From Oscheius tipulae (taxonomy: Eukaryota; Nematoda; Chromadorea; Rhabditida; Rhabditidae), in the NCBI GenBank assembly GCA_037178975.1, contig JASJZH010000003.1, positions 2,170,001 through 2,234,000 on the forward strand: DNA of 64,000 nt. Reading direction: 5' to 3'. The notes below the pieces were generated by a model that worked only from the letters and a program-made list of their open reading frames with translations, did no database searches and was not told the origin of the DNA. Positions 53,947-64,000 of this stretch are shown here, one piece after another; within the stretch, counting starts at the first letter, position 1, and every line of letters begins with the position of its first letter. The position numbers and the translations under genes are program-made.

Positions 53947-55848
53947 TTAGAAAGGGCGGGCAAAAGAGGGCGTATTCGACTTAGGAATGATGTTGCCGGT
54001 CTGACGGATCATATTTGGAGTGAAGCCGGCTGAGCCGAGACGCATGATCGAGTTCGGGGAGAAGGGCCGCTGGCTAGTTCCATTGCTGCGACTTATGTGA
54101 GGGGTGAAACCTGGAACGAAGACGGTAATGTATCAAAGAATTCTGTTACTTTGAATTTTGCTCAGTCCCGGGCCGTTGGAGAATGGACTACGGTGAAGTG
54201 GAGTACGGAGATGGTTGCTGGCCGCACGGCTCTGGTTCATCAGCTCGGCGTAGGGATTGTAGGCTCGGGCTGGGGTTTTTTTGCGATAGGAGTACGTGTC
54301 TTCGGCGCCGCGCGAGGCGATTCCCATCAGCTTCGGCGTTGTAATCTGTAAGAAAATGTATGGATCATGAGGGGAGAACAAGCCTCGGAAAGGAGAGAAC
54401 TGTTGCTCGGTACCGGACTGTTCATCGTGTTCATTGACATGGGTATCACTTGCATCGAGTCGCTGTCCGACTCGCCCGACTCGTCCATATTCTCGTCGAC
54501 CTGCAAATAGGAGTCTCATTTCAAAGTCGAGGATCCGTAAATAGATTAAAGTAACAGGTACCTAAGGACACTATTATCAACATTTTACCATTTCTATGCA
54601 GAGGCTTTGCACAAAGAGCCAATAAGACTGGCCAGACTAGCATTCACATTAGCAGTAACCCACAGGATCCAGCCTGCCAGACCGTTTATAATTTTATTAG
54701 GATGTCGAAAATTCCTGTACAAAAACAAGCTGGTCTGGTGAGACCAGGCGGCGGGGTTATTTACGGGTCTGACTTGATCGATAGAGATGTGCAAAAATAT
54801 TTTATACCCAAAATACGGAAGTGCGCGCATAGTTAGACAAGGGCGTCAATAGACAGCGAGTTTCGAAAAAAAACAGCTGAGTATCGGCGTCAATGCTTTC
54901 AGTTTGGTGCAAAACATTGGCGCTCGCGTTGATTTTCTGGTATACTGTAATTTGTGTCATCTTCGTGGACCAGATAGAATCTGACTGTAATCTGCGGACT
55001 TCGAGGCGAGAAACAAGCTTCAGGTTTTTCAATTACGGTCTGACTGAGACCCCAGATCCGTCGCAAACATTAGGTCTTGCTAGGCTCATTAACTACTTCC
55101 ACAGACAAAAGCCCTCACCTGGAAATTATCCAGCGGATTTACGAAGTTCTTGGAAACGGCGAACGACGCTTTGTTGGGCTCCTTCTCGAACATGAAACCA
55201 TCGAAGGTGTTCGAGGTGTTGATTCTGAAACTTCTCCTTCTAATGAGCAAGACGAGCAACCCCACCTGTTCTCCACCTTGCGTAGTTCGGCCAGCTCGCG
55301 TTGAAGATCTTCTCTTTCGGCCTCCATGGCTTTCAGCTTCGGCTCCGCCGTCTCGATCCACTTTTTAAGCTCGTTGATTTCTTCCTCCTTCTCCCGAGTC
55401 GTGGATGTGGCCTTCTGGGCGATCTGTTGCAGCTGACCCAAACGTTCTCGCTAGAAATAACAACAATAATTAGGGAAACGGACTAGACACAACCTGCTTC
55501 TTGTAGGCATTGAGAAGACTCTTGACCATGCCCATCTGGAAGTTGTACTTGCGCATCAGCGTCTGCATATTGGTCGCTAGCATTTTCTGCGGATCCTGGA
55601 AGAACATCAGGATCTTCGGATCGCAATCTCTCTTCAGCTCCACAGCCTGTTTGTTCTTCTTGCAGACCGGGCAGGGCGTTCCATCTGAATGAGCATGATT
55701 TCTGAAGGGAAAGACGGAAGGACGAACTGTCGGTGATGCATTTCTCGCAGAAGAGATGATAACAGGAGGTGAAGAAGATTTTGATCGGGACTCCGTTCTT
55801 CGGCCGAGCCAGACAGCGATTACAATGAACGAAGTCGATCGTCGACAT
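53947..55848 (-). CDS. ZHP-3/RNF212-type RING protein (meiotic crossover factor)
   Basis: ZHP-3 and RNF212 mark crossover sites on the synaptonemal complex and act as SUMO/ubiquitin ligases. The RING begins DFVHCNRCLARP and continues SCYHLFCEKC, then PCPVCKKNKQAV. The next block, PKILMFFQDPQKMLATNMQT and YNFQMGMVKSLLNAYK, matches the ZHP-3 pattern of a 'DP' helix followed by 'FQM'. A coiled coil (REKEEEINELKKWIETAEPK) and a Ser-rich tail follow. The tail contains repeated GFTPHI/GFTPNM motifs and ends PSFARPF, as ZHP family tails do. A TTTCCAG acceptor touches the ATG at 55846-55848. Family is firm; ZHP-3 versus ZHP-1/2/4 is not settled. Confidence 0.8.
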
Positions 55849-56478
55849 CTGGAAACTCGTTGCAAACTGGTCAGCAACTCTAAATCGGAGAGAGATAGAC
55901 CAAAAGATGGAAATGGATAGTTGACCACATCATATTTTCTGCTTTCCGATTAGAAGAAAAACCGAGGTAACATACATGCTTGCAAAAAGCGGAGTTCTCG
56001 CACTTCAACTTCTAACTGTTTTTCGCAAAGTCTTTTCACTTTACGAGTCCTAATCAACAACAAACGAGCTCAAAGACTAAGTTTTCAATGTATCCACCCT
56101 TCGAGAAATGAAAAAATTATGTGCAGTAAAGGTATTGAAGACGAGGGTAAAATAAGATTCCTGAAAAATTTCAAAACGATCACTTTCGCAGCAAAAATTT
56201 ACAGTATCCCACTGACTCGGTGCCATGTTGTATTTCCCAATTTCTCATTGTTTCTGCTGTCATCTCTACTGCAAGTTTTTCATACCCTCCTTTTGCTTAT
56301 CACTTACGTACCTATCGAATTTTGCAAGAATAACAGCCTTTGTTTAGAAAAAGTTCATTCAAATGACGGAAAAAGAGGTACAAGTAAGACGACGGAACCC
56401 GTAATAGATAAAGACAGCGAGATAGTGAAAAAAAAATGAGCTGGAAAATTGGATAAGTGGGGGGAAGGGAAGAGAGTA
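55849..56478. other. Gap between PARP-1 and the ZHP-3-like gene
   Basis: Same-strand neighbours about 630 nt apart. No coding sequence recognised; frames here are short and AT-rich. Confidence 0.4.
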
Positions 56479-59400
56479 TTAGGCGAATTTGACACGCACG
56501 ATGTATCGAAGCACGCACTGATCGAGGGTGTAGACGATGTATTCGTTGTAGATGAGCGAGTAATTCGCATTCGGTACATTCGGGTCGGCGTCCTTGGCCT
56601 GGCCGTTCAGAGCTATCATGTAGCCGTCTGGATGCTGATAGACATCGTCCACGGGACGAATTCTTCCGACTCCTAAATGCATATTTTGTTCATGAGTCGA
56701 AAAAAGAAGCACTACCTTTGATGGAATTGTAGCCTTTGGGAGGTCCTTTGGCACCAGCATGGTACTCTTCTTTTACATTCCCCAGAGCCACATCGCACAG
56801 CAGGAGCAAACCTTCGCCACGCTGAAAATGTGAATTGAAAAAGGAGGCTCAAAGAAAGAAAAAAATGTGAAAAGAGGCTCAAGAAAAGAAATTACGTCGA
56901 CACGACAGTAGTTGGCACTCTTGGAGACCATATCGGCAAAGTAGATTCCCTTTCCGAACCTGGAAAAGGACGTATTTAGAGGGCGATGTGAACATGACAT
57001 GATCAGAACTTTGTAGCACTCTGCGACGTCGGGGTATTTTTTTTTTTTTTTTAGAGTTCCGGACACTTTCTCAATCTACAACCAAAAGGAGCATGTTTTT
57101 AGGAAATCTCTCTGGAAAACCCCTTGTCTATATCTTTTGTCCTACCCGGGCGACGATGGAGTACACTCGTCCTAAGGATATGATAACCCTCTAATGAAAA
57201 CCTAGACACTTCCCAATCATTTCTTGCGTCCAGAAAAGCTTTTTCTAGCTCTGGTATATTCCGCAAATCGGGTTCATGGCCATACCTGGCACCGATTGGA
57301 CGCAAAAGTAAACGGACTAGTTCGGTTTTTGTTAACAAGACCGAAGCGTTCCCAACTTTCAGACCGAGCCAAACTGGGCCGTCTTCCGTGACAATCTTCC
57401 TACTAACGTAAACGTACTTACTACTATTTAAAATTATAACATACATGTAACCAGAGACAGGAGCTTCCGGTGGCGCGATTCGGAGACCTTTGGACAGAAT
57501 TCCGACAAAGTTACCGATTCCTAAAAATGCCGGATTAGGAAGAAATTGAACAGGGTACGAGCCTGATCCATGCCACAGCAGCTTCCTGTTTCCGAGATCA
57601 CGCATGAACTTCTCCTCCTCGCCACTACGCTTCAGTTTGATCACCTGGAATTGTCCATTATAACATATAAGGAGTTTCTACATCAATAAGCGACATTTTA
57701 TAATGGGAGTGGGTCTCGCCATGACTGTTCTCCAGGTACTTCTGGATGAGCGCGTAGTCGATCGACTGGGGATCCACGTACTGTAAATGAATATGCTTAG
57801 GGCCGAAAAAGAGACGAACCTCCATATTGCAGTAGAGATTCCCGTAGGTAATGTCGACCGGATCGCGTAGCTCCGCGTCGGGCTCGTTCTCACCGCGTCT
57901 CAGGAAGTCGTAGGCGAATTGGAAGCCAATCAACGCGTCCAACATCTCGCACTTTTTCTGGAAAAAATAACTGACTTTGAAGGAACAGTATAGCGACATC
58001 ATCTTATCTTGATGCTTCTTCACGTTATTTAACAATTTTCTGGCTGTTGGTTAAAGCTCTGACTACGAAGCCAAAGGTGCCGGTTTCATCTCCGGGCTGA
58101 GAAAAACTTTTTGTCTAGTCATAAACCATCTGGAAACCCCCCTTCTGATTGTTTTTGCTACATTGGTTGGACTCATAATTTTACGCGACGAATTTGAACA
58201 GGGATTGACTAGCTGCTGAAAATTCTCAGAAACTAAAACAGAAGGCGGGGATGGAACCCGCGTTGATCAGATTCATGGCATAACACGCTTACCGCTAAGC
58301 TATTGGGCGGCTGCGCTTTACCTCGCCAATCTGAAGTTTTTATAATGTAAGCGATAGCCTACTTTAATGATATCGGTGTTATCAAGGATATCTGCATTCT
58401 TCATGCCGAAGTCGTGCGGAATGAGGGTGTAGAACTTGTTGGTTGCGTCCAAAATGGCTGCCACGGGCGCGCCGTCAGCTAGGAGCTTCTGCACATCAGT
58501 CAGGACCGTATAGGCTGTCGTGATCTGCTGCTTCGAGAGCTTGCCCAGCGGCATTCGGGTCGTATCCAGCTGGAGCTCATTTGCTGCCTGTTTGTTCAGA
58601 TTCTTGACATCTAAAATAGTCGAATATTGTGAAAAAAAAATACAAAATTCCTACCAGATATCATGAGAATCAGCTCCTTGACGGAACGATGGAGTTTGGT
58701 CGTGGATCCGGGTATAATAGTCGTCTCCTTCACGTTTTCCTGAATGGGTGGATTGCATACAAAAAGAAAAAAAGGCTACAAGTTCGGTGTAGTCCGTCTC
58801 CACGTAGCCGAAGCGTCCCGGTCTCTTCTTGAAGTACTTCTTATTCTCCCACTTGTTGCCAGTCTTCTCGAAGAAGATCCTGAATACAGAAACTGTGATA
58901 ACGTGTATTCAAACCAGCAGCTGGCTCTTAGTTATAAATCGGCGCGCAAAGAAGAGTACTATGACCGGGTGGTTCAAATCAACACTACGACATAATCTTT
59001 TTTTTCTCCAAAAGAGTATGAGTATTTCATAGGAAGTCATGAACTTTTGCTGATTATGAGGATCGAATCGCGTTCCATAGTCAGTACGGTTACAAGCAGC
59101 AGAACCAAAATGAATTCGATCTCCCCCTCTTGTTCACCATCTCAGGACACTTCACAAGAATGAATTTAATTGAAAGTGATGGAACTCCTTTTCCAATACC
59201 CAACTTTTGATGAAACTCTTAAGAACCCCAGAAATCTTTGAGACGGTCAACGTGAAAAAGGGTCTTATCTCCCGGCCCTTCTACAAGTTAACCAGCCTAT
59301 GTATCCTAACTGATCGAGCAATGAGTGTCAGATGCATTGCAGCCTTTGCACTGGAAATTTACAATCTAGTAGCACGAAACAATCGGAAACACCATTATTA

Positions 59401-61546
59401 GTCCGAGCCTTCAATTACTACTACTCCAACTCCTCCAACTTAGCGCGCCAAATGGTGACCAACTAACCGGCTGACATTATATGTAACCTACTCGGAAAAC
59501 TGGTTGACAGCAGGCTGCACACTCCAGTACCTATCGGAGCTGAGACCTCCGACGTTGGTTCCGACACGACCCCAGGATCGGAAGACGTAGAAGATGTCCT
59601 GTGTGTCGTCCTTCAGCAGCTGCATCTTGTAGTAAGAATTGATATTTGACAGGACATCGGTCATATGCAGGGCAGCCGAATAGAGCACGCCCTCTTCGTC
59701 CTTGTACACATGGCATTCGGCCGCAGCATGAAACTCGCCGTCGACGGCTGTCCCGAACTTAATAATCTTCTTGCTGATACCGTTCTCATCGACTAAATTC
59801 ACTTATAAGTAAAAGAATAGACTGCGCACCAACTTCCTTGCTTGACGGATTCCGTATATCGTTCTGTGGCACCGCGTGAGCCGAGATTCTTGAAGTAGGA
59901 CGAGTCACGACGCTTCACGACATCCTCATTCTCTCCGGGATAGACGCGCTGCGAGAGAGCCTGAATTTTAAGTCTTTCAGAAAGGCACAGAGAGCATACA
60001 TTGAAGGGGACGTTGGCAAGGAAGGGGAACCTCTTGTCCATGCTCTTTGGGATCATGAATATGGTACGAGGCGGGTTGGGGTCGACATTGATGCAGCGAG
60101 TGAACTCGGAGATGTATCCGATGCAGGCGTATGTGCGGAGCGTTATACTTAAATCAGAAGGTATGAGTATATCAAAGTACCGCATACGAAAGAGTCGAAA
60201 GTGCGCACCAACCGATTTTCAAGCTGCGTATCAATGCTTGCGTATAAGAGTTAGTGTGTAACCCAGCTGTCTATCATCGCATATGATCACAAGTTGGTGC
60301 GTACTTTGAATTTCAGTGTTTACTGTACATTCACACAAAAAGGATAAAATACCTGAAGATGAGAAGACCAGTATCACAGCGATCACACTGGACGGGCTTG
60401 CCGAAACAGATGCAATCCACGAGATGCTCCAAGAGCTGTTCCTCGGTCTTCTTCTCCATCACCTCGTTCAGCTGACCATTAAAGCGGAGTAACTCGATCA
60501 TGTTCTGCTTGCCGAATTTGGCCTGCTGGAACTGCTCGCGGATTCCCCACATGATGTCCGTCTGCTTCTTCAGCTTGTCCTTGAGTGTTTCCGTCGGCTT
60601 GGCGGCCGGCTTCGTGAAACAGAACTGGAAAAAAGATTCTGAAACATCAGGGCAGCGCGAGAAGTACAGAAGAACCACAAAAATGTACCTTCTTTATCGT
60701 TGGAACTTCCTCGTCGGAATCAGAGTCCTTCGAGTCCAGGTTTTCGGCAGAAGTGCTGCAAGCATTTTTTTTCATTAGATGACCCTTCCAAAACGAACTT
60801 ATGAGCGGCAGCAGACTCATTCGGCATCCTTCCGGGCCCCTCTTCGGCGTTCGGACCGGCACTAGTAGTCATGGTATCGGGCTGAGGGATTATCTTGTTG
60901 CCCAGACTCTGCTTCAAAGCCTCTTTGGCTTCGTCTGTCAGCTCGTCGAACCCCTGCATATCGGTAACTGCTCCCTGAAAAGACTATCTGGGAAAGCGCC
61001 AAATTGAAAAAAAAAACCTCGTATTCTTCTTCGTCCACAGAGCACTTCTGATGGAACCAGGCCGACTTGACCCCGAATTTGACCTCCTTGGCATTGAAAG
61101 ACTCACGGCATTTGGAACATTTGCCTCTGAAAATGGGGGTTTCTGACAAAAGTGAAATCTCCAAACCTTTTGGACTTGGAGTGCTGGACTTTGACCTGCC
61201 TGTAATGCGGTTTCCGTTTGTTCGACGTCGGACTGGAGCTGCCTCCTCGGTCGACTTCCTGGATCCGCTCACGCAGCTTCTCCTGGTCCTCCCAGCGCAG
61301 GTTCTCAAGACCGCGAATGGAGCGCTCGTTGATGGCACCGCGGCCGAGTTTGTGGAAGAAGCAGTCGAGGTGGAACCAGTTGTCCTGGACTCCGTCGAAG
61401 AAGCGGCTCGGCTCGCGGGCTGACAGACGAAGATAGCCCTCTCCGATGTATCCACGGCATTTTTTGCACGAAGACCTTCCCGATTTGGCGTATTCAGCCC
61501 CGTAGGGCATATCGTTTGTTCGCTCGTTTACATCGTAGCAATCCAT
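56479..61546 (-). CDS. parp-1: Poly(ADP-ribose) polymerase 1
   Basis: PARP-1 senses DNA breaks and builds ADP-ribose chains. Zinc finger 1 (SSCKKC...WFHLDC, then GLENLRWEDQEKLR), zinc finger 2 (CSKCRES...WFHQKC) and zinc finger 3/PADR1 (CDRCDTGLLIF...YACIGYISEFTRC) are all present. WGR follows: YVFRSWGRVGTNVGG. The helical regulatory domain has LGKLSKQQITTAYTVL. The catalytic H-Y-E triad is seen in LLWHGSG, FGKGIYFADMVSKSANY and NEYIVYTLDQ. I see no BRCT domain between PADR1 and WGR. The N-terminus YGAEYAKSGRSSCKKC is like C. elegans PME-1. An in-frame second ATG 12 codons downstream is an alternative start. Two tRNA-like repeats and MITEs lie in its introns. Confidence 0.95.
58036..58322. 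repeat. Pair of tRNA-like sequences in a PARP intron
   Basis: Plus strand at 58045-58100: TGGTTAAAGCTCTGACTACG, then a B box CCGGTTTCATCTCCGG. Minus strand at 58240-58318: an A box TAGCTTAGCGGTAAGCG and a paired B arm CGCGGGTTCCATCCCCGC. Neither has a complementary acceptor stem. The minus-strand copy is the most complete tRNA-like fold of the set. Confidence 0.5.
59046..59105 (-). repeat. tRNA-like repeat in a PARP intron
   Basis: On the minus strand: CTGCTTGTAACCGTACTGAC, then a B box GCGATTCGATCCTCAT. No acceptor stem. Confidence 0.4.
60190..60312. repeat. Hairpin MITE in a PARP intron
   Basis: GAAAGTGCGCACCAAC (60197-60212) faces GTTGGTGCGTACTTTG (60293-60308). The loop contains a second inverted pair around GCGTATCAATGCTTGCGTAT. 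One arm recurs in the Zwilch intron at 3966-3993. Confidence 0.6.
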
Positions 61547-62235
61547 CCAAAAAAAAGGATATTAGTCTGTTCAAAAGGAAGGGAGCATCGAAATAGCGTG
61601 AGAAAAGTGATAGGGGATACCGCGAGAACATTTTTAAGCCACTTTTTGTAACAGGCCGATGTTTGACAAAACTTTTTTCTCGTTTCATTTGCACTACGCA
61701 GTGAGAGGGATGAACAAAAATTTCAAATCTGCACTTGTGAAAATGAAAAAGAGAAAAAAAATTTCCTCTTGTTCTGGGCAGTTAAAAAAAAATGGCTGTT
61801 CATCAACCTATCCCATGCAAATCTTCGATGCGCAAGAAATGCAGAACACCCAGTTCTAATTGTTTTCTTTTCTCGCACGGACAATGAGCAGACAAAAGTG
61901 CGTTCAATCCGTTGAGTTTTTCGACATAAAAGGATGCCAGATGGGCAGAAAGAACACTAAGGAACTATGAGTCTTCCCAAGAAGGGGGGTCTTGATAGTA
62001 AACGACTGTTCAGCACAAAAATTCGATAAACAGGTTGTTTACGCCAAATCCCGCAGTCGTTTTTGCTGCGGATGATTTGAAATTTGCTCAGTTTCGGACA
62101 GGCCAAGAAAGCAATTACAAGAGAAATAGAGGCAAAAGGAACGGAAATCCGGGTACCAAAGAAGCTCGACGAAAAAAAAAAACTATTTATGTACAACGAT
62201 ATGTAAAACCTGATGTTAACAAACATAAATACACG
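61547..62235. other. Gap between PGAP3 and PARP-1
   Basis: Same-strand genes. No gene or repeat recognised. Frames seen are A/T-rich without coding character. Confidence 0.4.
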
Positions 62236-63448
62236 TCATACGTTCTTAGCAGCAATGAAAATTTGCTCTTCCCTGCTCAAAGAGACTAGAAATTCGCTAA
62301 AGAGGAAGGGCAGCGGTATAGTGCCAAAATGGAAAAGGGAATGCGAGTCAATAGTAGAAAAAAGTGGCATAAATTCTAGGAGCTCAAAGAGGACGGAACC
62401 GTTGGCGATAAAAATCATTATCACTAGAGACTTGTCTGAATGACTCAGTCCTCCAGCCCGTCGATATCTTTCGAGCAGATAATATAGATAGAGAAGGGTG
62501 GTGCAGACGGAGCAGGCAATGCAGCAGCTCATGTTGTAGCCGTAGTCGAAATCGTTCTGCAAAATTTTCGAGTTTGTAATTATAAACAAGGTCTTACCAT
62601 CATGTTCAACACGTGCTGGGTGTAGAAACCGAAACATAGGAGGGCGAGAAACCAGGAGCTGAATTTCTCACTGCGCTGATTAGACAAATGACTTACAAAA
62701 GTCGCCCGTTTGGCGATTTCGTCAGTTCCGGGAAAATGATGTGAACGGATGCGTAGAAGCCGAAAATGACGAAGGCGAAGGCAGAAAAATAGTCAAGATA
62801 CTCGGTTAGACGTATGTCGATCCAGTGAAAGGCTGTCGAGCAAATCCTGGGGCAATCTCATTGTAGAATCAAGAAAAAAAGTACCATGTAATTGCTCCCA
62901 CGATTGAATAGCAGCTCCACAGCTTGCGACCTTCGAAGGATTCAGTCCTATGAATGCGAATGAGCATTACCAGCATACCGACAAGATTAGCCAGAGAAAA
63001 TATGACTGAGGCCGGCTCCTGTAGAGTCGACGTCAGCTATTGGAACGATTAAGACTGACAAACCTGAACGAAAATGTCCGGAGCGGCAGCATTCAGTGCT
63101 ATGAAAGGCCATTTTCCATGAAATTGGGGCACTGGGACACCTTCTCGTTCGAATAGCTCAACTGTACTCCAAACACAGTTATATCGACATCTGAATTCGG
63201 GTTTCGTATCGGAGGAACTAGTGTTACCGCGAGCAATTCAGGTAGGACCAGCTAACATCTCCGAAATCTGGGTGGCAGCCAAATTGACGTCGACACTGTC
63301 CAATACACAGTTGATAGGGCTCTGAACGGTCTCCTCTGGAGGCGGTGACAGCGTCAGTCAGCAGCAGAAGCCCGATCAAATAGGAAAACATCACCGCATC
63401 TAGAAGTGAAGTAAAAGAAACGGGACGGAAAAGCTGTTTGAACAGCAT
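62236..63448 (-). CDS. PGAP3/Per1, GPI-anchor lipid remodelling hydrolase
   Basis: PGAP3 removes the sn-2 fatty acid from GPI anchors in the Golgi. An N-terminal signal ([20 protein letters not shown]) leads to the family's lumenal Cys-rich segment ([14 protein letters not shown]) and the strictly conserved [10 protein letters not shown]. Multiple membrane spans follow, with [38 protein letters not shown] (conserved His and Asp of the CREST-type hydrolases), FDYGYNMSC, and finally [20 protein letters not shown]. The order and spacing match human PGAP3 throughout. About six exons. Start chosen at ATG 63446-63448 (MLFKQLF). Confidence 0.93.
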
Positions 63449-64000
63449 TTTGTTCGTAACGGATAGTTGCACAACTAAACTAAGAAAGTGCGTGGCTGGG
63501 TTCTTCTACTTTTTAGCCCTTTTTCAACAAAACATCACACGCAAAAGCCAAAAGAAAAAAGAAATGCATTTGTAAGAAGTTGTTAAAAAGTTGATTGGAA
63601 ATTTTGAAAAGACGCCGTTACCAGTACGCAGTAATTTTGCGCGCGAGCTCAAACTAAGTTTATTTTCAGTTTCTTCTCATTTTTGATGAGACACGAGAAG
63701 CACTCCTGTTTTGTAAAAAAAAAAAAAAAAATCTTCAAATGTTTCTCAAGCCATGAGCTCTATGGCCTCTTTCCTTCAATTCTGATTCAATTCGACTTCC
63801 TTGCGGGGACTTTTATACCACCTGCTTAGAAAAGTAGTTGAGATCAATGCAAAAATAACAAGAAACATGGGTTTCAATCCAGCAGTCACCTAGACTCCCT
63901 TGTTCTTCTTCCCTTTCTACTGTCCGTCAAGATATGTCTCATTTTCAGAACCCAAGTCTATAAAAACATGTCCCTCTCGGTTAGTTTTTTAGCCTTTAAA
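63449..64000 (+). other. Right edge, possible first exon of a new plus-strand gene
   Basis: At 63944-63949 a TTTTCAG acceptor precedes a short leader and ATGTCCCTCTCG (63968-63979), followed at once by a donor GTTAGT. This would be a 4-codon first exon of a gene continuing beyond the window. Otherwise the stretch contains only A/T-rich sequence and a run of A at 63714-63731. Confidence 0.3.

Noticed and set aside
58240-58318. True tRNA gene on the minus strand in the PARP intron
   Set aside because: A and B boxes are convincing, but GCCGCCC at the 5' end has no partner at the 3' end.

Overview
The window is nuclear DNA of an animal, almost certainly a nematode. Three kinds of evidence point there. 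(1) Nearly every gene is cut by very short introns (about 30-50 nt) ending in TTTCAG-like acceptors. In at least eight genes a perfect acceptor sits 0-5 nt upstream of the start ATG, the signature of spliced-leader trans-splicing. (2) The mobile element at the left end has the CAAGGGAAG terminus and CTNAG/TNA target of the nematode Tc4/Tc5 family. (3) Several products have their closest recognisable relatives in worms: SSL-1-type p400/SRCAP ATPase, ZHP-3-type RING protein, PME-1-type PARP, a gpc-like G-gamma and a TTBK/CK1-like kinase. I cannot name the genus.

Layout. 124-2623: a defective Tc5-like transposon with ~320-bp inverted repeats, itself hit by a TA-flanked MITE. 2724-3474 (+): coiled-coil protein with its 5' end missing. 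3576-6417 (-): kinetochore protein Zwilch. 7079-8781 (+): TTBK/CK1-like kinase. 9892-12803 (-): a histone H3 variant followed on the same strand by centriole protein SAS-6, possibly an operon. 13449-17613 (+): RBR ubiquitin ligase of the plant DEAH11/12 C-terminal type. 17868-26530 (-): a ~1,300-residue nuclear-looking protein with nine copies of an Arg-rich 'RY-RMT' module, partly made by an internal duplication. 26.5-33.4 kb: long non-coding flank rich in CAGTC/GACTG words, with one real tRNA-Ser(CGA). 33440-34078 (+): G-gamma. 34222-36181 (-): zinc-finger-like unknown. 36639-37180 (-): MCFD2-like EF-hand protein. 37553-40000 (+): multi-LOTUS-domain protein. 40829-48766 (+): SSL-1/p400 ATPase. 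49063-50247 (-): DHRS1-like SDR with altered active-site motifs. 50761-52023 (+): two intron-containing H2B genes. 52744-53315 (-): MTRFR-like release factor. 53947-55848 (-): ZHP-3/RNF212. 56479-61546 (-): PARP-1. 62236-63448 (-): PGAP3/Per1.

Many of the genes act on chromosomes: Zwilch, SAS-6, an H3 variant, H2B, the H2A.Z-type remodeller SSL-1, ZHP-3, PARP-1 and a germ-granule LOTUS protein. Gene order alone does not show that this is more than chance. Introns and gaps carry many small tRNA-like, B-box-containing sequences and hairpin MITEs. The most novel-looking items are the nine-module RY-repeat gene and the H3 variant whose tail lacks K9/S10. All gene models are hand-spliced from consensus sites and have not been checked against transcripts.
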